From an uncultured Commensalibacter sp. (GTDB lineage Bacteria; Pseudomonadota; Alphaproteobacteria; Acetobacterales; Acetobacteraceae): a stretch of DNA of 64,000 nt. This document shows, piece after piece, positions 59,151-64,000 of the stretch; the first letter of the stretch is position 1, and every line of letters starts with the position of its first letter. Position numbers and translations under genes: made by a program. The notes under the pieces are model-generated. The model was not told where the DNA came from, searched no databases, and was given only the letters and a program-made list of their open reading frames with translations. The stretch lies in assembly GCA_946699565.1 (NCBI GenBank), contig CAMPDW010000002.1, positions 62,001 through 126,000 of the forward strand. Direction: 5' to 3'.

Positions 59151-59624
59151 TTGCAAAAATTTCCAATGACGGCTCAAGGGCTACAACGTCTGGAAGAAGA
59201 GCTACGAAGACTTAAAGATAAAGAAAGACCAGAAATCATCCGTGCTATTGCTGAAGCACGCAGTCATGGTGATCTTTCCGAAAATGCAGAATATGAAGCC
59301 GCACGCGAACGTCAATCTTTTACAGAAGGACGTATTTTGGAACTCGAACAAATTATTTCATCCGCTCAGGTTATTGATCCATCAAGTTTATCTGGGAATA
59401 CTGTTAAATTTGGCGCTAAAGTTGTCTTGATTGATGAAGAAACAGAAAAAAAATCTACATTCCAAATTGTCGGATTACATGAAGCTGATATTAAATTAGG
59501 TTTATTATCGATATCTTCTCCATTGGCAAAAGCACTTATTGGAAAAGAAAAAGGTACAACGATTTCCGTTCCTGCACCTGGCGGTGATCGATCTTATGAA
59601 ATCCTTGATATTATTTACGCATAA
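59151..59624 (+). CDS. greA: Transcription elongation factor GreA
   Basis: A 157-residue GreA. The N-terminal antiparallel coiled-coil (about 1-75) has [20 protein letters not shown] and [18 protein letters not shown] with the conserved acidic tip. The C-terminal FKBP-like domain has [19 protein letters not shown]. It rescues backtracked RNA polymerase by stimulating transcript cleavage. The start is TTG 59151 (family N-terminus [10 protein letters not shown]), with AAAGGA eight bases upstream; an ATG seven bases earlier is out of frame. It is downstream of carAB. Confidence 0.96.
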   Translation: MQKFPMTAQGLQRLEEELRRLKDKERPEIIRAIAEARSHGDLSENAEYEAARERQSFTEGRILELEQIISSAQVIDPSSLSGNTVKFGAKVVLIDEETEKKSTFQIVGLHEADIKLGLLSISSPLAKALIGKEKGTTISVPAPGGDRSYEILDIIYA

Positions 59625-59639
59625 ACCTGATTTATAAAA

Positions 59640-60842
59640 ATGATTTCTATTAATGATATCTATGATGCTGCTCAACGAATAAATAAAAATATTATTCGGA
59701 CACCAACTTTATTTTGCCAATCTCTTTCAAAAAGAATAAATGCAAATATTACTTTAAAGCTTGAAAATCTTCAAGCTGTTGGTTCTTTCAAAGAGCGTGG
59801 GGCAGCTAATCGACTTGCTTTATTAACGAATAAAGAAAAAAAACGTGGTGTTATAACAGTTTCCGCTGGAAACCATGCGCAAGGCGTAGCTCGTCATGCA
59901 CAATTATTAGGTATTGATGCAATTATTGTCATGCCCAAATTTACCCCTGTTACTAAAATCAATAGAACAGCAGCCTGGGGTGCCAAAATTGTTCTAGAGG
60001 GAGAAGATTTCGCCGAAGCCACACAATATGCCAATAAACTTGCTTCAGAAGATGGAAGGATTTTAATTCATCCCTATGATGATCCTGCAGTCATGTCTGG
60101 TCAAGGAACCTTAGCTTTAGAAATGTTTGAAGATATCAAATCTGATCTTGATTATCTAATCGTTCCAATTGGTGGCGGTGGTTTAATTTCTGGTTGTGCC
60201 GTAGTTACGGCGGCTTTACGCCCTTATACGAAAATTATCGGCGTTCAAAGTGATCGTTATTTTTCCTATTCTTTTTCTACTCATAAAGCCTTAAATCCTC
60301 CTGGGGGAGCAACAATAGCCGAGGGTATAGCCGTTCGTAAATTAGGAACTTATCCTTTTGAGGTTATTAAAAAATATGTAGAAGATATTGTTTCTGTTCC
60401 TGAAGAAGCAATTGAGGATTCCATTACCTTAATTGCCGAACATGCCAAGCAAATTACTGAAGGGGCTGGTGCGAGTGGTTTAGCCGCAGTTTTAACGAAT
60501 CCTAAACGATTTAAAGGCAAGAACATTGCTTTTCCAATCAGCGGCGGCAATATCGATACGCGTATTCTTGCCAATACCTTACTTCGTACTCTTTTACGAG
60601 AAGGTAGATTATTACGTTTAAGATTTTCTATTCCTGATCGTCCAGGTGTATTAGCAGATATTTCACATATTATTGGAACTGAAAAAGGCGGAAATATTAT
60701 TGAAGTTTCCCATCAGCGTTTATTCTCTACCTCTAGCGTACAATCTGCAATTCTTGAGATCATGGCAGAAGCACGTAGTGCTGAACATGCAGAAGAAATT
60801 ATTCAGAAATTACGAGAAAAATATACTGTCGAAAGAATTTAA
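59640..60842 (+). CDS. ilvA: Threonine ammonia-lyase with ACT domain
   Basis: A 400-residue PLP enzyme that deaminates threonine to 2-oxobutanoate, the first step of isoleucine synthesis or of threonine use. The catalytic Lys is in VGSFKERGAANRLA, the phosphate loop is VPIGGGGLISG, and SAGNHAQGVARHA is conserved. A single C-terminal ACT domain (about 325-400; LRFSIPDRPGVLADISHII) makes it the shorter TdcB-like type rather than the E. coli IlvA with two ACT-like domains. It starts 15 bases after greA. A long hairpin follows. Confidence 0.93.
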   Translation: MISINDIYDAAQRINKNIIRTPTLFCQSLSKRINANITLKLENLQAVGSFKERGAANRLALLTNKEKKRGVITVSAGNHAQGVARHAQLLGIDAIIVMPKFTPVTKINRTAAWGAKIVLEGEDFAEATQYANKLASEDGRILIHPYDDPAVMSGQGTLALEMFEDIKSDLDYLIVPIGGGGLISGCAVVTAALRPYTKIIGVQSDRYFSYSFSTHKALNPPGGATIAEGIAVRKLGTYPFEVIKKYVEDIVSVPEEAIEDSITLIAEHAKQITEGAGASGLAAVLTNPKRFKGKNIAFPISGGNIDTRILANTLLRTLLREGRLLRLRFSIPDRPGVLADISHIIGTEKGGNIIEVSHQRLFSTSSVQSAILEIMAEARSAEHAEEIIQKLREKYTVERI

Positions 60843-60847
60843 GTATA

Positions 60848-60892
60848 ATTATTTAAATAAAAACGAATTTTGTCACTTTTTATTTAAATAAT
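60848..60892 (+). terminator. Long AT-only hairpin after ilvA
   Basis: A perfect 16-bp inverted repeat ATTATTTAAATAAAAA / TTTTTATTTAAATAAT with a 13-base loop, five bases after the ilvA stop. It is a likely transcript end. It resembles the hairpin at 39127-39174 in size and AT content. Confidence 0.55.
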
Positions 60893-60932
60893 ATTTTATA
60901 ACTTAATATCTTATGTCCTTTTTTATTTTTTT

Positions 60933-62015
60933 ATTGTAGATATCCGCAATAGATTAGGTCATTTTCTTAGCTTTTTTACCTCAACAAAATTATTGGTAAG
61001 TTAATAAAATTAGTTTTATTATAACCCTAGCTAGATTAACCAACGTCATCATAACCACTTTGTAAGTATAATGATTGACCATATCCATTATAAAAAAATA
61101 TTAATATTTTAGTTACAATCAGTATTATTATTGGTTGTTATTTTATCTATCATTATTCTAATTTCCCTATTACAGCTTTATCCTAGATTTTAATTACAAT
61201 TGCAGAAGCAACTATATCCTTTACTACCATAAGCATTACAATAGGATTAGTAATCTGATCAATTTAATTTACTAGATAGGCCATAATGAATCGTTTAATC
61301 ATACAAGAAATACCTGTGCTACACTTATTGCTGAAATTACAAGCTATTTTTATTTTAATGAGCTATTCAGCAATATTAGTAATTTCTACATTTTCCTTAA
61401 TTCCCATCAAACAAATTAATAATAAAATAGCAATCAAATCTAAACCTTTTTCAAATTTTTTCAAAAATAAAAATTTTTTTGTTCTTACCATTACGATTAG
61501 CTTATTGCATCTTGGTAATGCAAGCAATATTATCTCTTTTAAGTCAGTCAATAATAACAAATAATATCATTAAAAACCAGGATCCTATGCTGCACCTACC
61601 ATAATAAACATTTAAAACAACCATAATGCCTATAGCTTTTATTGCAGCATATCTTACAAGACATTACGGTCATAAACCTATTTTTAGTATTGCCTTGATG
61701 GCTTTAACACTTCGAGGCTTATTGATTAGACTTATTCAAAATCCTTTTATTTTAATTCCTGCTGAAACCCTAGATGGGATTAGTGCGGGTTTAATCGGTG
61801 TAGCCGCCCAAGTTTGGCTGTAAAAATATTACAAGGATCAGGACGTTTTAACACTGGATTGAATATAATATTTATGTTACAAAAAATTTTATACCACAAC
61901 TTGTCATTCTTTAGCAGGGATGAAAAACAAAATGTTACAGATATAATAAATGTTTTTTATGTCTTGCTTTTATTGCATTCTGCACCCTGATTTTTTGGTT
62001 AAGTATAACATATAA
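60933..62015 (+). pseudogene. Decayed major facilitator superfamily (MFS) transporter
   Basis: Between ilvA and msrB four fragments, in order but in different frames, match one MFS transporter. These are RNRLGHFLSFFTSTK (from about 60948), NFFVLTITISLLHLGNASNI (about 61462-61530), HYGHKPIFSIALMALTLRG and LDGISAGLIGVAAQ (61626-61823), and ILQGSGRFNTGLNII (from about 61828). Multiple stops and frameshifts separate them, so no complete product can be made. The signatures YGRKPI and DG-x3-G are those of MFS proteins with a proton-driven drug or metabolite efflux role. Substrate unknown. Confidence 0.75.
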
Positions 62016-62033
62016 CCGTTCTTGTTTGTGAAT

Positions 62034-62411
62034 TCACACTTTTTCAAATTGCAAAGCTATTCCATTTATACAATAACGTTCCTCAGTAGGTGCAGGCCCA
62101 TCTTTGAAAAGATGTCCTAAATGAGCCTCACAATTTGCACAATGGACTTCAATTCGTTTCATATTATGGCTTGTATCAAGCTTTGTTCCAATGGAACCAC
62201 TAATGACAGTAAAAAAAGATGGCCAACCACATCCACTTTCATATTTCATACCAGCTTTAAATAAAGGCGCATGACAACCAGCACATTTATAAACACCATC
62301 TCTCCACTCATAATTTAATGGACTACTACCAGGAGCTTCAGTTCCATTATCTCTAATTACATGAAGTTGTTCCGAAGATAATTCTGTTAACCATAAATTT
62401 TCTTTTTTCAT
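62034..62411 (-). CDS. msrB: Peptide-methionine (R)-S-oxide reductase MsrB
   Basis: A 125-residue MsrB that reduces methionine R-sulfoxide in proteins. The two zinc CxxC pairs (YKCAGCHAP and HCANCEAHLGHLF), GCGWPSF and the catalytic Cys in RYCINGIALQF are all visible. At 125 residues it is a compact single-domain form without MsrA fusion. It ends close to the decayed MFS gene and is read away from gpmI. Confidence 0.95.
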   Translation of the reverse strand: MKKENLWLTELSSEQLHVIRDNGTEAPGSSPLNYEWRDGVYKCAGCHAPLFKAGMKYESGCGWPSFFTVISGSIGTKLDTSHNMKRIEVHCANCEAHLGHLFKDGPAPTEERYCINGIALQFEKV

Positions 62412-62614
62412 AAATTTTAACCTTGATATAATGTAAATTCATTTGAAATAAAAAAACTAATTAACTATTTTTGTAATATCACCATTTATCTCATTACGTA
62501 AAGTAACTAATTTATTATGTAAAAATTGATATTTTAATTTTTAATTACTACATAAATAAAATGAATTTCCTTTTTAATATGAATGACTACGATTATACTT
62601 TTATTAAATTCAGG

Positions 62615-62643
62615 TTGCATTCAGTTCACTACTTAACTAAATT
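62615..62643 (+). promoter_or_regulatory. Candidate sigma-70 promoter of gpmI in gap 62.41-62.72 kb
   Basis: TTGCAT at 62615-62620 and TAAATT at 62638-62643, separated by 17 bases, lie about 76 bases before the gpmI ATG. It is a plausible but imperfect match to -35 and -10 elements. The rest of the 307-base gap between the divergent msrB and gpmI is AT-rich with nothing else recognised. Confidence 0.4.
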
Positions 62644-62718
62644 TTATTTAATATATACTCAATACAAAATAAAAGAAATTCTTATCAAAAATTAAAGAAC
62701 AAATTAACAGGACATAAA

Positions 62719-64000
62719 ATGACACAAAAAAAATACCGCCCGGTTATGCTAACTATCCTTGATGGATTTGGATATAACCCTAATAAAAAAGATAATGCTA
62801 TCGCAAACGCTAATATTCCTAATATCGATGCTCTTTTTAAAAATTCCCCTCATGCCCTTCTTAAAGCAAGCAATGAAGATGTAGGTTTACCTCATGGACA
62901 AATGGGAAATTCAGAAGTCGGTCATATGAATATCGGTGCTGGTCGTGTTATTATGCAAGAACTTCCAAAAATTACATATGCCATTAAAAATGGAAGCATT
63001 CTTGAAAAACCTTTATTCAAAGAATTTGTTGAAACCTTAAAGAAAAATGGCAAAACCTGTCATTTAATGGGACTTTTCTCACCAGGGGGTGTTCACGCAC
63101 ATCAGAAACACGCCATTGGTTTAGCAAAAGCTTTACATAATTATGGTATTAAAATTGCATTACATGTCTTTACAGATGGACGAGATACTCCCCCTGAATC
63201 AGCAAAAAGCTATATTGAAGCCGCTTTAAAAGAAATTCCCCAAGATGTAAAGATTGCTACAATTTCAGGGCGTTATTATGCAATGGATCGTGATAAACGC
63301 TGGGATCGTGTTGAAAAAGCCTATAATGTTATTGTTGAAGGTAAAGGCCCTCATCAGACAGATGCATTAACGGCAATCTCGGAATCTTATAACAAAAAAG
63401 TTACCGATGAATTCATCGTGCCAACCGTTATTAACGATTATAAAGGAATGGAAGATCAAGATGCTATTCTATCTTTCAATTTCCGTGCTGATCGCATTCG
63501 ACAGTTAATGGATGCTTTATTAGAACCTGATTTTGCAGGATTTAAACGCTCCAAAACTATTCATTTCTCTAAAATATTAGGAATGACCCAATATAGCGAT
63601 ACCTTAATCAAAAAAATGGGCGTATTATTTCCACCAGAGACTTTATCAAATGTCTTAGGTGAAATTGTTTCCAATGCTGGATTAAAACAACTTAGAGCCG
63701 CAGAAACAGAAAAATATCCTCATGTTACTTATTTCTTGAATGGTGGTCGTGAAAAACCTTTCCCTGGTGAAGATCGTATTCTTGTCAATTCACCAAAGGT
63801 TGCAACTTATGATCTTCAACCTGAAATGTCCGCTCCTGAATTAACCGAGAAAGTTGTAAATGCTATCAACAGTAAAAAATATGATTTGATCGTTGTAAAT
63901 TTCGCCAACCCTGATATGGTTGGTCATACAGGTAAAATCGAAGCTGCTATTAAAGCGGTTGAAGCTGTTGACAAAGCTATTGGTAAAATTGTTCCAGCCA
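62719..64000 (+). CDS. gpmI: 2,3-bisphosphoglycerate-independent phosphoglycerate mutase, 3'-truncated
   Basis: The first 427 codons of a gene that runs past the window end; the family is about 510 residues. GpmI interconverts 3- and 2-phosphoglycerate in glycolysis using manganese and a phosphoserine. Visible motifs are LTILDGFGYN (metal Asp), the catalytic Ser in MGNSEVGHMNIGAGR, FTDGRDTPP, GRYYAMDRDKRWDRVEKAY, FNFRADRIRQL and NFANPDMVGHTG. ATG 62719 has an ACAGGAC site upstream. Confidence 0.97.
   Translation, partial: MTQKKYRPVMLTILDGFGYNPNKKDNAIANANIPNIDALFKNSPHALLKASNEDVGLPHGQMGNSEVGHMNIGAGRVIMQELPKITYAIKNGSILEKPLFKEFVETLKKNGKTCHLMGLFSPGGVHAHQKHAIGLAKALHNYGIKIALHVFTDGRDTPPESAKSYIEAALKEIPQDVKIATISGRYYAMDRDKRWDRVEKAYNVIVEGKGPHQTDALTAISESYNKKVTDEFIVPTVINDYKGMEDQDAILSFNFRADRIRQLMDALLEPDFAGFKRSKTIHFSKILGMTQYSDTLIKKMGVLFPPETLSNVLGEIVSNAGLKQLRAAETEKYPHVTYFLNGGREKPFPGEDRILVNSPKVATYDLQPEMSAPELTEKVVNAINSKKYDLIVVNFANPDMVGHTGKIEAAIKAVEAVDKAIGKIVPA

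Noticed and set aside
1..64000. CRISPR array, IS element or prophage
   Set aside because: No regularly spaced repeats, transposase or integrase text, or terminal inverted repeats flanked by target duplications were seen.

Overview
This 64 kb window is AT-rich bacterial chromosome, densely packed with housekeeping genes. No transposase, phage gene, CRISPR array, rRNA or tRNA was recognised. Gene content and order fit an alphaproteobacterium, most likely a low-GC, host-associated member of the Acetobacteraceae (Commensalibacter-like). The assignment is an inference from yqeY-dnaG-rpoD divergent from carAB-greA, lptFGD-surA-rsmA, hslVU-sufE, ftsEX-ydcF-plsC and minCDE, together with decaying genes in the long intergenic gaps. 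It was not checked by any search.

Layout. 1-9.8 kb: 3' part of glyS, a large double glycosyltransferase, infC (which appears to start at AUA), thrS, two LPS-type glycosyltransferases and a GST. 10-12 kb: minCDE. 12-18.5 kb: a ThDP 2-oxo-acid decarboxylase, hslVU-sufE, a stand-alone receiver and a histidine kinase whose own receiver lacks the phospho-accepting Asp. 18.7-22.2 kb: a small membrane protein, ftsE, ftsX, a YdcF/ElyC protein and plsC. 22.2-23.3 kb: a non-coding gap with two perfect DnaA-box-like 9-mers and a decayed gene. 23.3-26.5 kb: gloB, a methyltransferase-like protein with an eroded SAM motif, psd and pssA. 26.3-33.1 kb: a six-gene operon related to membrane-bound group 4 hydrogenases and complex I. 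33.2-39.1 kb: holC, pepA, cysQ, tsaC/sua5, a coiled-coil membrane protein and a FAD-linked dehydrogenase. 39.2-46.2 kb: lptF-lptG-lptD-surA-rsmA. 46.2-53.6 kb: cfa, rpsF-rpsR-rplI, rpoD, dnaG and yqeY. 53.8-60.8 kb: carA (fused to an N-terminal HTH domain), carB, greA and ilvA. 60.9-62 kb: an MFS transporter pseudogene. 62-64 kb: msrB and the 5' part of gpmI.

The most interesting system is the operon at 26.3-33.1 kb. It keeps the hyfB-C-E-F-G-I gene order and the Fe-S cysteines of the small subunit. All four Ni-binding cysteines of the catalytic subunit are replaced, and there is no ferredoxin-like subunit. This matches the Ehr (energy-converting hydrogenase-related) class, whose function is not established. 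By eye, several charged residues that normally carry protons in the membrane subunits are also gone, yet all six frames are open. Other points of interest are the AUA start of infC, the HTH-CarA fusion, the pseudo-receiver kinase, the methyltransferase with a lost SAM motif, and the pseudogenes that suggest continuing genome reduction.
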